A DNA stretch of 64,000 nt, taken from positions 215,221-279,220 of the forward strand of contig JAQWRY010000088.1 in the NCBI GenBank assembly GCA_029243485.1, in the 5' to 3' direction. Of this stretch, positions 16,978-25,826 are shown in pieces. Source of the stretch: Candidatus Binatia bacterium (GTDB lineage: Bacteria > Desulfobacterota > Binatia > UBA12015). The notes below the pieces were generated by a model that saw only the letters and a list, made by a program, of their open reading frames with translations, had not been told where the DNA came from and ran no database searches. The position numbers were made by a program, and so were the translations under genes. Within the stretch, counting starts at the first letter, position 1. The number at the start of each line of letters is the position of its first letter.

Positions 16978-17012
16978 CGGCGCTTTGCGCGGCTATCGGG
17001 AGAGCGGCACTC

Positions 17013-19490
17013 ATGAGGCAACTGACCACGAATCCCATTCCCCCGAATGGCCAGGTGCCGGCCCACCCGGCAGCCAGCCCGCAGCCGATCCACCTGGATA
17101 TCCCCGTCGACCCGTACGCGGCGGACGAGGAGCCACGCTTCGTCGAGTATTGGCGACTCATTCGGAGCGGCTGGAAGTGGGTCGTCGCCGGGGCCGGTGT
17201 CGCTGCGCTCGGTGCTTTGGCCTACGTGCTGCTCGTCACTCCGCTGTACACGGCGGAGTCCAAGATCATGATCGAGCGGCGCGCGCAGAACGCTTTGAAC
17301 ATCGAGGAACTCCTCGCGGACGGTATGTCCGGCGACGAGTCGAACTACTACCGCACGCAAGAGCAGATCCTGAAGAGCCGCACGCTCACTGTCGACGTAA
17401 TCCGGAACCTCGGTCTCGATCGAAACCCGGATTTCATCGCCCAGGAGGGTGCGTCGACCGGACTCGTGTCGGGGTGGGTCGCGAGCCTTCGCGGGCTCGT
17501 TTCGGGTGACCCGCCGAAGCGGTCCGATCCCTCCGGTATCGCGCGCGACGTCATTCGGCAGTATCAGGAGGATCTCTCGATCTCTCCGGTGACCCGCACG
17601 AAACTCGCTGTCGTTCGTTTCACGACGCCGGATCCGGTCCTGTCAGCCGAGATCGTGAACTCGCACGTGAGCGCCTACATCACCCAGGGTTTGCGCCTCC
17701 GGAGTGAGGCCAATGACGAAGCGCGGATCTTTCTCCACGAGAAGCTCTCGGAGATCAAAGAGAAGCTCCAGACGTCCGAGGCCGCGCTCAATGCCTATCG
17801 GCGGGACAAGGGGATCATCTCTCTCGACGACAAGGAGAACATCGTCGTCGATCGGCTCGCCGATTTGAACGACCTCCTGACCGAGGCCGAGGCTCGGCGC
17901 ATCAACCTCGAAGCAGACGTCAAGCTCATCAAGTCGCGCGCGTACGACTCGTTGCCTGCGGTGACGAGCAACACACTGATCCAGGCGCTCAAGGGTCAGC
18001 TCGCCGAGAAGGAAGGCGAGTACGTCGAGGTCGCGGCGCAGTTCAAGATGGCGTATCCGCCGGTCAAGCAGGCAAAGGCCGAAGTGGATGCGCTGAGAAA
18101 GCGCCTCGATGGGGAAATCGAGCAGGTTGTCGGCTCGATCGAGTCGAAATACCTCGCTGCCGCCGACCACGAAGAGCAGCTCCGCGAGGCGATGGACAAG
18201 CAGAAGGAGGCGGCTCTCTCGATGAAGGACGCCGCCGTCGACTACGCGATCTTGGAGCGGGAAGCCGAGACGAACGAGCAGCTGTACGACGAGATCCTCC
18301 AGCGTATGAAGGAGATCGGTGTCGTGGCGGCGGTTCAGGCGTCGAACGTTTCGATCATCGACGCAGCGACGCCCCCGGAGCATCCGTCTTCGCCGCAGAA
18401 GCTCCGCACGCTTCTGCTCGCGCTCCTGATGGGAACCGGCCTTGGTGCGGGTTTCGTCCTCGGAAGAGATCTCCTCGACCAATCCGTCAAGAACTCGGAT
18501 GAAGTCGAGCGCTACCTCCACTTGCCCAGCCTCGGCATCGTCCCCGATTTCGAAGCGTTGCCTGCGGGAGCGGCCGTGTACGGATACGGTCACGGTTCGC
18601 GCCGCAAGCAGAAGGCGATCCCAGTCGATCAGTCCAAGGAAATCGAATACGAGGAGATTCCGGCCGCGGAAGCCATCCGGTCCGCCTCGAAGGCGGAGGC
18701 GCAGGATACGACGGCAGTCGAGGTCGGCGGAGGTCAGATGAAGCTCGTCGGGTCGGTCCCGCAAGCAGACTCGTCCCTCGTGCTCGCGCAGGGAAACGAC
18801 TCCGTAGTGGCGGAGGCCTACCGGACGTTGCGCACGGCCATCCTTTTCTCGACGCCGGAGCAGGCTCCGCAGGTCATGATGTTCACGAGCGCACTCGAGT
18901 CTGAGGGGAAGACGACGAGTAGCTTGAACACGGCGATCGTCTTCGCACGGATGGGCTCTCGCGTCCTCGTCATCGATGCCGACATGCGACGTGCGAGCTG
19001 TCATCGCCGGTTCGGTGTGACGAATGATTACGGACTCTCGGAGGTGTTGACGGGACAGAAGGATGCGCCGGAAGCGATCAAGAAGACGTCGGTCGAAGGC
19101 GTCTTCATGCTGACCGCGGGCTCCTTGCCTCCGAACCCGACGGAGCTTCTCGCATCCAAGGCGATGCAGGAACTCCTGGCGGAATCGGCCGGGGCGTTCG
19201 ACTACGTAATCGTCGACTCACCGCCCGTCATGGCCGTGAACGACGCCGTCGTCATCGCGCATATGGTCGATGGTGTGGTGATGGTCGTTCGAGCGCATCA
19301 TACGCCGCGCAAGATTCTACAGCGCGCCGAGGCCAGACTTCTTCAGGCGCGGGCGCACGTTCTGGGCGTCCTTCTGAACAAGGTCGACGCGCGGACCGAC
19401 CACTATGCGACCTATTACGGTGGTAAGTACTACTCTTCGTACTACTCGAACGAAGAGACCCGCAGTGGCGACGGCGCCGAGTCGGCTTAG
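17013..19490 (+). CDS. Wzc-like polysaccharide co-polymerase/tyrosine autokinase
   Basis: Layout of the 825-residue protein: Wzz domain with first membrane helix (about 60-80), a long periplasmic coiled-coil region (about 230-440, for example EEQLREAMDKQKEAALSMKD), second membrane helix (about 470-490) and a C-terminal BY-kinase domain. Kinase motifs are SALESEGKTTSSLN (Walker A, about 624), VLVIDADMRRAS (Walker A', about 650) and YVIVDSPPVMAVND (Walker B, about 730). The tail is Tyr-rich (HYATYYGGKYYSSYYS), the substrate of autophosphorylation. It controls chain length and export with the Wza-like protein. A low-complexity insert (about 525-590) separates the second membrane helix from the kinase. 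Confidence 0.95.
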   Translation: MRQLTTNPIPPNGQVPAHPAASPQPIHLDIPVDPYAADEEPRFVEYWRLIRSGWKWVVAGAGVAALGALAYVLLVTPLYTAESKIMIERRAQNALNIEELLADGMSGDESNYYRTQEQILKSRTLTVDVIRNLGLDRNPDFIAQEGASTGLVSGWVASLRGLVSGDPPKRSDPSGIARDVIRQYQEDLSISPVTRTKLAVVRFTTPDPVLSAEIVNSHVSAYITQGLRLRSEANDEARIFLHEKLSEIKEKLQTSEAALNAYRRDKGIISLDDKENIVVDRLADLNDLLTEAEARRINLEADVKLIKSRAYDSLPAVTSNTLIQALKGQLAEKEGEYVEVAAQFKMAYPPVKQAKAEVDALRKRLDGEIEQVVGSIESKYLAAADHEEQLREAMDKQKEAALSMKDAAVDYAILEREAETNEQLYDEILQRMKEIGVVAAVQASNVSIIDAATPPEHPSSPQKLRTLLLALLMGTGLGAGFVLGRDLLDQSVKNSDEVERYLHLPSLGIVPDFEALPAGAAVYGYGHGSRRKQKAIPVDQSKEIEYEEIPAAEAIRSASKAEAQDTTAVEVGGGQMKLVGSVPQADSSLVLAQGNDSVVAEAYRTLRTAILFSTPEQAPQVMMFTSALESEGKTTSSLNTAIVFARMGSRVLVIDADMRRASCHRRFGVTNDYGLSEVLTGQKDAPEAIKKTSVEGVFMLTAGSLPPNPTELLASKAMQELLAESAGAFDYVIVDSPPVMAVNDAVVIAHMVDGVVMVVRAHHTPRKILQRAEARLLQARAHVLGVLLNKVDARTDHYATYYGGKYYSSYYSNEETRSGDGAESA

Positions 19491-19514
19491 GTAGGCGGAC
19501 TCAGGCGCGAGGTT

Positions 19515-22370
19515 TTGGCCCCCGCCAGCCGACATCACCAGCACGTGCGCCGCCAGCAGGTAGGCCATTGGTGCGACCGGGCCATCATCGCGGGCCTTGG
19601 GTTCGTCATCGTCTTCGGGCCTTTTGCGTTCGGTGCCATCCATCCGTGGGCCTACGGGTTGTTGGAGGTCGTTGCGGCGCTCCTGGTTCTCGTCTGGGTT
19701 GGGAAGCTCGAGTTCTGGGGCACGCCGAGTGAGAAGCTTCCGACCGTTCCCCGCGAGATCTGGATCCCGGTCGCAGGCTTCTTGAGCATTGCGGTCTTAC
19801 AGGTCGTCCCGCTGCCTCCGGGCGTTCTTCGGGTCATCTCGCCCGCGACCTACGAGATGTATGCCACCGCCCTTCCCGGATGGCCGGACAAGGCTCCGTA
19901 CGAGGAGGTCGTGCGGGACCTGATCGCGCGAGATGACCTGGGCGTTCAGGCTGCGGCTCTGAGCCGGCCCGTCTCGTTGCCCACCGCCCGTGATGTGGAA
20001 CGCTTCGGGCTGGACTCGATCGTGCCCGATGCCTGGGGCCGCCTCCCGGGCGAGCCACTGCTCGAGCACAACGAACGGAGCCAGCTCGAACGTTGGGTCG
20101 ACCGCGACCACAACGGGTTTGCGAGTTCCTGGCGGACTCTGTCGATCGATCCGGCACGGACGGCTGCGGAGCTCCTCAAGATTCTGACGTACCTGGCGCT
20201 TTTCTCGGTCGTGAGCTTCTATCCGCTCGCTCGCGGTTCGCGCGAAGACACGCGGTTTCAACGCCGACTCCTCCGCATCCTGGCGTTCACCGCGATCGCC
20301 GTTGCTGCGGTCGGCCTTCTGCAGCGTTTCGCGTGGAACGGTCGGATCCTCTGGGTTTTCGTGCCGTGGGATTGGGGTGTGCCGCGGCCGACCAGTCCAC
20401 AGACGAGTGGGCCCTTCGTCAGTCGGAACAACTTCGGTGGCTATTTGGCGCTGACGTTGCCGCTGGTTCTCGTTCCCTTCCTGACCCCCAGTCGGATGGA
20501 CCTGCGGGGACGACGGACGTGGACGAGGGTGCTCTTCGGCGCGGGCGCGGCTCTGACGGCGGCCGCTCTGTTGTTCAGCCTCTCGCGCGGAGCGTGGGTC
20601 GCGTCGGCCGTGAGCATCGGAGTGCTTCTGCTCGGGCTGTCCCGCCGGTTGGCGCCTGAGCAGCTTCCGAGATTCCTGCGCTCCAAGCGAGCCGGTGCCG
20701 CGGCGGCGTGCGCCTGTGCGGCGGCAATTCTGTTTCTGATTCTCGTCCCGACGGGTGGGTCGGAGCTGGGCAGTGATATCGACCGGAGGCTTGAACAGAG
20801 CGTGACCAACTCGGTGAGCTGGGATTCCCGAGCGGCGTTTTGGCTCGATTCCCTTCCGATGATCGGCGACTTCGCGGCTTTCGGAGTCGGGCTGGGTTCT
20901 TGGGGTGCGATCTTCCCGAGGTACGACGGGTCCTTCTTCTTCGGAACGCAGGCCCGCCGCGCCCACAATGACTACGTGCAGCTTCTTTCCGAGACGGGGA
21001 TCCTCGGGGCGCTGCTCTTGCTCGGGGCGTGCGTCGCCATTGGCGTCCGGTTGCACCGCGCGACGCGGGAACGCTCTGAGGATGCGCTCGCGCCGGGGCT
21101 CGCGATCGGTGCCGGACTGGTGGCTCTCGCGATTCACGAGTTCGTAGACTTCGACCTGCAGATGCCGGGAATCGCGGTCACGGCGACGGTGCTGTTGGGC
21201 CTCGGCCTGCGGGGGAGTTGGCGCGGCGTGGCCCGTGAGGGGGCTTGGGCCCGGTTGCCGGCTGTTCTCGCGCTCGCGTCGATCGTCTATCTCGGCGCCG
21301 TCCTGATGCAGCCCGCGCTGCGTCCGTACACTCCGGTCTCTCCCGGGGTCGTCGCGGCTCTGCGGGCGATCGATCGCCGCCCAACGGAATCGCCCGCGCA
21401 CCTCGCGCTGGGTGTCGAACTCGCAGAGGTCGGGCCCGGGCTCGCTCGCCCAGCGCTCGACGCCGCGGTCGAGCTGAATCCGAACAGCCCCGGGCCACGG
21501 GATGCACGCGCCGTCGTCGTCGCTCAGCTCGGTGAGGAGGAACAGGCCCTGCGGGACATCGAGGAGTCGATGTTCCGCGCGCCCGCCCGATCACAACACC
21601 CGCTGTTCCTCTCGACTGCGGTCGCGTGGCTACCGCTCGAGAGCCGCACCGCGGCCGAGCGGGGACTGAAGCGTGCGGTCGATGGTGCCGGGTACCGAGC
21701 AGCCATGGCTTTGGCCGGCTTCTACTCCGGCGTTCATGACCGAAAGGCTGCGGCGGTTGCGTGGGAACAGGCCGCCGAGCTCTCGCCCAAACGGCCCTAC
21801 GCGGCGACGATGCTGCGATTGGCGGGGCTGGAACTGACCCGTGCCGGTGAGTGGGGTGGTGCCGAGGAACTGCTCGAGCGTTCGATCGACCTGGATCCCG
21901 GCGCGTTTCCCGCTCGGGCTCTCTTGATCTCACAGGTTCTCGCCCGTCGGCCCGATCTGAGTGAGGCGCGGGCACAGGTGCAAGAGGGCATTGAAGCCGG
22001 TGCCGACTCGTACGAGCTCGATCTGGCGCTCGCAGAAGCGGCTCGAGGAGTTGGAGACGCGCAGGTCGAACGGTCGGTCCTCGAGGCGGCCGCAGCGCAG
22101 AGGCCGAATGACGTTCGTGGTCACTATCGACTCGGGCTTTCGTACTACCGAGCGAAGCTCTGGGACAAGGCGGCGCGATCGATGGACCTCGCCACGCGAG
22201 CAGCGCCGGACTACGGGCCCGCCTGGTTCTATCTCGGGCTCACGTCCGAGAACGCCTATCGTTTCGATGCGGCGGAGAGAGCCTTCAAGCGAGCGCTCGT
22301 CGCGGACCCGGAGGACGACGGCTACCGCCGACACTACGACCGGTTCCTGGTCCGCCTGAAGAACGGATGA
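19515..22370 (+). CDS. O-antigen ligase/polymerase family protein with C-terminal TPR repeats
   Basis: The 951-residue product has about ten membrane segments in its first 600 residues with the Wzy_C/O-antigen-ligase landmarks GPFVSRNNFGGYLALTLPLV, LFSLSRGAWVAS and ARRAHNDYVQLLSETGILGA (the loop with conserved Arg and His). The remaining 330 residues are soluble helices of TPR type, for example SPAHLALGVELAEVGPGLAR, ALRDIEESMFRAP and GPAWFYLGLTSENAYRFDAA. It joins repeat units or transfers chains to an acceptor at the periplasmic face; the TPR part may hold partner proteins. The TTG start at 19515 is uncertain; GTG 19545 is an alternative. Last gene of the plus-strand operon. Confidence 0.9.
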   Translation: MAPASRHHQHVRRQQVGHWCDRAIIAGLGFVIVFGPFAFGAIHPWAYGLLEVVAALLVLVWVGKLEFWGTPSEKLPTVPREIWIPVAGFLSIAVLQVVPLPPGVLRVISPATYEMYATALPGWPDKAPYEEVVRDLIARDDLGVQAAALSRPVSLPTARDVERFGLDSIVPDAWGRLPGEPLLEHNERSQLERWVDRDHNGFASSWRTLSIDPARTAAELLKILTYLALFSVVSFYPLARGSREDTRFQRRLLRILAFTAIAVAAVGLLQRFAWNGRILWVFVPWDWGVPRPTSPQTSGPFVSRNNFGGYLALTLPLVLVPFLTPSRMDLRGRRTWTRVLFGAGAALTAAALLFSLSRGAWVASAVSIGVLLLGLSRRLAPEQLPRFLRSKRAGAAAACACAAAILFLILVPTGGSELGSDIDRRLEQSVTNSVSWDSRAAFWLDSLPMIGDFAAFGVGLGSWGAIFPRYDGSFFFGTQARRAHNDYVQLLSETGILGALLLLGACVAIGVRLHRATRERSEDALAPGLAIGAGLVALAIHEFVDFDLQMPGIAVTATVLLGLGLRGSWRGVAREGAWARLPAVLALASIVYLGAVLMQPALRPYTPVSPGVVAALRAIDRRPTESPAHLALGVELAEVGPGLARPALDAAVELNPNSPGPRDARAVVVAQLGEEEQALRDIEESMFRAPARSQHPLFLSTAVAWLPLESRTAAERGLKRAVDGAGYRAAMALAGFYSGVHDRKAAAVAWEQAAELSPKRPYAATMLRLAGLELTRAGEWGGAEELLERSIDLDPGAFPARALLISQVLARRPDLSEARAQVQEGIEAGADSYELDLALAEAARGVGDAQVERSVLEAAAAQRPNDVRGHYRLGLSYYRAKLWDKAARSMDLATRAAPDYGPAWFYLGLTSENAYRFDAAERAFKRALVADPEDDGYRRHYDRFLVRLKNG

Positions 22371-22374
22371 GCGC

Positions 22375-23814
22375 TCAGCCGCGCGACGGGCTCTGGTTGT
22401 GCATCAGTGGCCGGCCCGTACGGGCCGGGGACAGCAGGTACGCCAACAGTTGCGCAAGCAGCACAGCCACCAGGACGTGTTTCATCCCCTGTGAGAGAAC
22501 GACCGTGGTCGTCTGGCGAATCGCGTAGACCGCAATGGGGATCAGGTTCAGGTAGAAGGCGAAGCCGATCAGGGAGGTGCTCGACAGGAGGAGCAGCCAC
22601 CGCGATGCGCGTCCAACGAGCCACATGAGTACGATTACGCCGATCCAGCCGCCATCGATCCAACCTTGGCCGACCAGGGTGAAGCCGGCTCCACCGCCCC
22701 GTCGGTAGAGGGCAGGGTAGAAGGTCTGCGAGAACCAGGAAGCCAGGTTCCTGGTCTCATGTGCTGCGCGATCGGTGATGACGCCAACGGAGATCGCATC
22801 CATGCTGTCGCCGAGTGTCCCCAACCCGAAGCGGTAGGGATAGTCGGACGGGACATGCTGAACGAGTTGGGCGAGATTCTCTCCGGCGGTTCGGAACTCT
22901 CCACCCAATGCGGCGGCGATCATCGCCTTCCCGGAGGACCGGGTGTTCAGGCGGTCGTACACGCCGGACTGCACGCCGCGCCCGTCGAGGAAGTAGCTAC
23001 GGAACTCGCCCGCGGAGGTGATCGCTACCGCGCCCGCGAGAGTGAGGGAGACCAACATGAGCGGGCGGATCTGTCGGATCGTCGAGGAGTAGAGGATCAG
23101 GGCCGTCAGCACGAGGCGAGCGATCAGGTCGCGCTCGCCGAGGACGAGAAGACCGCCGATCGACAACACGGCGTAGACCGCGAGGACTCCGATGGGAAAG
23201 GGCCGGCCCTCGGCAATCCGGCTCAGCGCGAACAGCGTGAAGAAGGTGTTTCCGAAGGTGTACAGAAAGTCGAGCTTCCAGACCCACGACCCGACCACGT
23301 TCTTCGCCATTTTCCCGACGAGGCCGGAGTCGGCTACGCCCAGGATCGAGAGCACGATCAGCACGGAAGTGATCGCGAGCAGGACTCCGGCGGCCGTGCT
23401 GAGGTTGGGCGTCATCGGGAACGTCCGCGTGTTCAGCGCGAATCGCTTCGGGCCGGCGCCGAGCGCGAACGCCGCCAGACCGACGTACTCGATTTGAAGA
23501 GCTTGCGTGTGGGGAAGCGGGCGATCGTAAACCCCCATGAGGTAGAGGATCGGTGCCGAGACGGAATACAGAAGGAAGGCACCGCTGAACCACGTGAGGG
23601 GGTGTCGAAGCTCGTAGTCGACCAGGCCGGCCAAGCCGGCAGCCAAGGAGGACAGGGCGAGCGTTCCGAACACGATCGACTGGGGAGCCGGGGTCACGAA
23701 GGAAATGCCGAGAAGGGCCACCGACAGCATCAGCGCGGGCTGAGCGGCGAGGCTGGCGAGCGAGGCGACCTTGGGTGAGGCCCTGTGCTGCTTGGTTGCT
23801 GCGACCGGCGTCAT
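22375..23814 (-). CDS. Wzy-like oligosaccharide repeat-unit polymerase (multispanning membrane protein)
   Basis: The 479-residue protein has about ten to twelve membrane helices and one large polar loop (about 270-380) with SAGEFRSYFLDGRGVQSG and LVQHVPSDYPYRFGLGTLGD, followed by FTLVGQGWIDGGWIGVIVLM. That late GWIDGGWIG segment resembles the conserved periplasmic end region of Wzy polymerases. Primary sequence is poorly conserved in this family, so the call rests on topology, this motif and position at the end of an operon with Wzx, initiating transferase and glycosyltransferases. Its stop lies 5 bases from the stop of the ligase gene on the other strand. Confidence 0.75.
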   Translation of the reverse strand: MTPVAATKQHRASPKVASLASLAAQPALMLSVALLGISFVTPAPQSIVFGTLALSSLAAGLAGLVDYELRHPLTWFSGAFLLYSVSAPILYLMGVYDRPLPHTQALQIEYVGLAAFALGAGPKRFALNTRTFPMTPNLSTAAGVLLAITSVLIVLSILGVADSGLVGKMAKNVVGSWVWKLDFLYTFGNTFFTLFALSRIAEGRPFPIGVLAVYAVLSIGGLLVLGERDLIARLVLTALILYSSTIRQIRPLMLVSLTLAGAVAITSAGEFRSYFLDGRGVQSGVYDRLNTRSSGKAMIAAALGGEFRTAGENLAQLVQHVPSDYPYRFGLGTLGDSMDAISVGVITDRAAHETRNLASWFSQTFYPALYRRGGGAGFTLVGQGWIDGGWIGVIVLMWLVGRASRWLLLLSSTSLIGFAFYLNLIPIAVYAIRQTTTVVLSQGMKHVLVAVLLAQLLAYLLSPARTGRPLMHNQSPSRG

Positions 23815-23849
23815 ACTCTCCGTTCCCGCTCCATTCGACGTCGTTCCGC

Positions 23850-25040
23850 TCAGGCCGAGTGGCCGCTGGCAGCCGCCTGTCGCGGAGCCAGGCCGTAGAG
23901 CTGCGTCATGACCTGAGTCATCACGAGTTCGTCTGCAAACTCCCGCCGAGCTTTCTCTCTGGATCGGATCCCCTGGTTGCGGCGCAGGAACGGATCGAAA
24001 GCGAGCGTCCGAACCGCCGTAGAGAACTTGTCGGTGTCCTCAATGGGGACGAGGAAGCCGTTCTCACCCTCCTCGACGACCTGGCGGCACCCGACATGGT
24101 CTGTCGTGACGATGGGTTTCCCCATGGCCAGGCCCTCGATGAGCACGAGTGGACATCCCTCGCGGTAGAACGACGGTAGGGTGACGATGTCGGCGAGCGC
24201 GATCAGCTCGCGCACGTCACTGCGGAAGCCCACGTGCGTCAGGTTGTTCCCGGCATTCTGTTCCAGGTATTCCGGTGGCACTGCATCGGGGCTCTCCGGC
24301 TCCATGGGGCCGACCAGGAGAAAGTGGGTCGGGATTCCCCAGTCCCTCGCGAGCTTGCCCGTCTCGACGAACTGCCGGACCCCCTTCGGCCAGACGACCC
24401 GCGCGACCATCATGAGAACGATCACGCAGGACTCTGGGATGTCGAATTCGGATCGGAGCCGCGCTGTTGCGTCGGGGCCGACTTCGTCGGGCGAATAGCG
24501 TTGGATGTTTACGCCTTCGCCCTTCGTCAGGAGAGCGCGGTCGCGTGACACGACCTTGAGGTCGACGAACAGTTCGAGGTCATCCGGGTTTGCAAACCAG
24601 ACGCCGTCGTAGGTTCGTCCCGCAAGTCGGTAGAGCGCGACGGCCACTTGTCGTTGGATTCGTTGGCCGAGGCCACCTCCGCTTTGGAAGGCGAAGCCCA
24701 GGCCGCAGACGAGCGCCACGACCCGCGGGGCGCCGGCGAGCTTTGCAGCGATCGCACCGAAGGTGTTCGGCTTGATGGACATCGTGTGGACGATGTCGGG
24801 CTGTTCCCTCTTCACGAGCGTGTAGATGTCCCGGCACAGTTTCAGGTCCGCCGCCGGGCTCGTGAATCGATACATGGGCAGCGGGATGTGGCGCGCTCCG
24901 AGCTCGGTGATGTGGGAGATGTAGTCTCCGGTCGGGCAGGCCACGGCGACGTCGACCCCGCGTGCGACGAGTTCTCTGATGAGATTCCCGCGTAGCTTCC
25001 ACGCCGAGAAGTCCTCATTGATGATGATGATCGCCTTCAT
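23850..25040 (-). CDS. Glycosyltransferase family 4
   Basis: This 396-residue GT-B protein begins with KAIIIINEDFSAWKLRGNLI and continues with VHTMSIKPNTFGAIAAKLAG, the N-lobe pattern seen in capsule and O-antigen GT4 enzymes. The C-lobe has VIVLMMVARVVWPKGVRQFV, LTHVGFRSDVRELIALADI and the EX7E motif in YREGCPLVLIEGLAMGKPIV (about residue 300). It transfers a sugar from a nucleotide donor to the lipid-linked repeat unit at the cytoplasmic face. It lies 21 bases after the CDP-alcohol phosphotransferase gene and 35 bases before the polymerase gene, in the same operon. Confidence 0.95.
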   Translation of the reverse strand: MKAIIIINEDFSAWKLRGNLIRELVARGVDVAVACPTGDYISHITELGARHIPLPMYRFTSPAADLKLCRDIYTLVKREQPDIVHTMSIKPNTFGAIAAKLAGAPRVVALVCGLGFAFQSGGGLGQRIQRQVAVALYRLAGRTYDGVWFANPDDLELFVDLKVVSRDRALLTKGEGVNIQRYSPDEVGPDATARLRSEFDIPESCVIVLMMVARVVWPKGVRQFVETGKLARDWGIPTHFLLVGPMEPESPDAVPPEYLEQNAGNNLTHVGFRSDVRELIALADIVTLPSFYREGCPLVLIEGLAMGKPIVTTDHVGCRQVVEEGENGFLVPIEDTDKFSTAVRTLAFDPFLRRNQGIRSREKARREFADELVMTQVMTQLYGLAPRQAAASGHSA

Positions 25041-25061
25041 GGGATACGGAGCCCGGCTTTC

Positions 25062-25826
25062 CTAGAGATAGTCATGACGTTCACGGAGGCTGCGGAAGAC
25101 CTGTGCCGTGGCTCCGGCAAGCATCGCGGCATAGACCAGAAAGTAGAAGAGAATGAACCACTCGAGCTTCCCGAGGAGCACGGCGGCGAAGAAGACGATG
25201 AGGAAGTAGCCCCCGATGTTCTCGAGGTCGCGGACAAGGCCGAGACCTCGAGAAATGATCGAGCCGTCGGGCGCGACGTCCTCCGTGACGGGATCCGTCC
25301 CGAACCGCACTTGTACGATTCGTTGCGTCAGCCGCATGAGGATCGCGGCGACCGAGCTGTACGCGCCCAAGATCAAGGAGTAGGCCGGATCATAGTCGAA
25401 CCGGATGTTCGCAGACTCGAGCGCCGCGGTGACGGAGCCTTCCGGATGGAGATAGAGCCCCAGCCCGACACTGATGCAGAAGAATGCGATCAGGAAAATG
25501 CCTGCGAGGTGGTCGACGAAGCCGCCGTAGTTGCTCCGAATGCCGAGGGTTCGCGCCATGGTTCCGTCGGTCACGTCCAACGTCTGCCAGATAAGAAGAA
25601 GAATGGCGGCAGGTACGCGCGCACTCGCGGGCCCGAGCGCCAGCAGCCCGCAGCAGAACAAGGCCAGGGCGAAGTTGAAGAAGTTGAGCTGGATGGGCCG
25701 GAGCCCGAGGCGGAGACCCACCCACGCACAGTACGGCCCCAACGGCCGAATCGTGCGGAGGAAGAACCCGTGGTCCTTGAGGCTCGCGTTCGCCGCGCGG
25801 ATCTCCGCGACCGACGGATGGCTCAT
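25062..25826 (-). CDS. CDP-alcohol phosphatidyltransferase family protein with an altered signature
   Basis: The ATG at 25826 overlaps the stop of the upstream gene (ATGA). The 254-residue protein has about six membrane helices and the family signature at residues 84-109: Asp84, Asp87-Gly88, Ala91-Arg92, Gly101, Asp105, but position 109, normally the fourth Asp (D-x3-D), is Gly (DHLAG). That residue is thought to act as general base. The family joins a CDP-linked alcohol to an acceptor, usually making phospholipids; inside this operon it might instead add a phospho-alcohol to a lipid-linked glycan or make a dedicated lipid. With the missing Asp, ordinary catalysis is uncertain. Confidence 0.85.
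   Translation of the reverse strand: MSHPSVAEIRAANASLKDHGFFLRTIRPLGPYCAWVGLRLGLRPIQLNFFNFALALFCCGLLALGPASARVPAAILLLIWQTLDVTDGTMARTLGIRSNYGGFVDHLAGIFLIAFFCISVGLGLYLHPEGSVTAALESANIRFDYDPAYSLILGAYSSVAAILMRLTQRIVQVRFGTDPVTEDVAPDGSIISRGLGLVRDLENIGGYFLIVFFAAVLLGKLEWFILFYFLVYAAMLAGATAQVFRSLRERHDYL

Noticed and set aside
22371..22374. Terminator between the converging polysaccharide operons
   Set aside because: Only four bases separate the two stops; any terminator would have to lie inside the coding regions, and no T-tract hairpin was seen.
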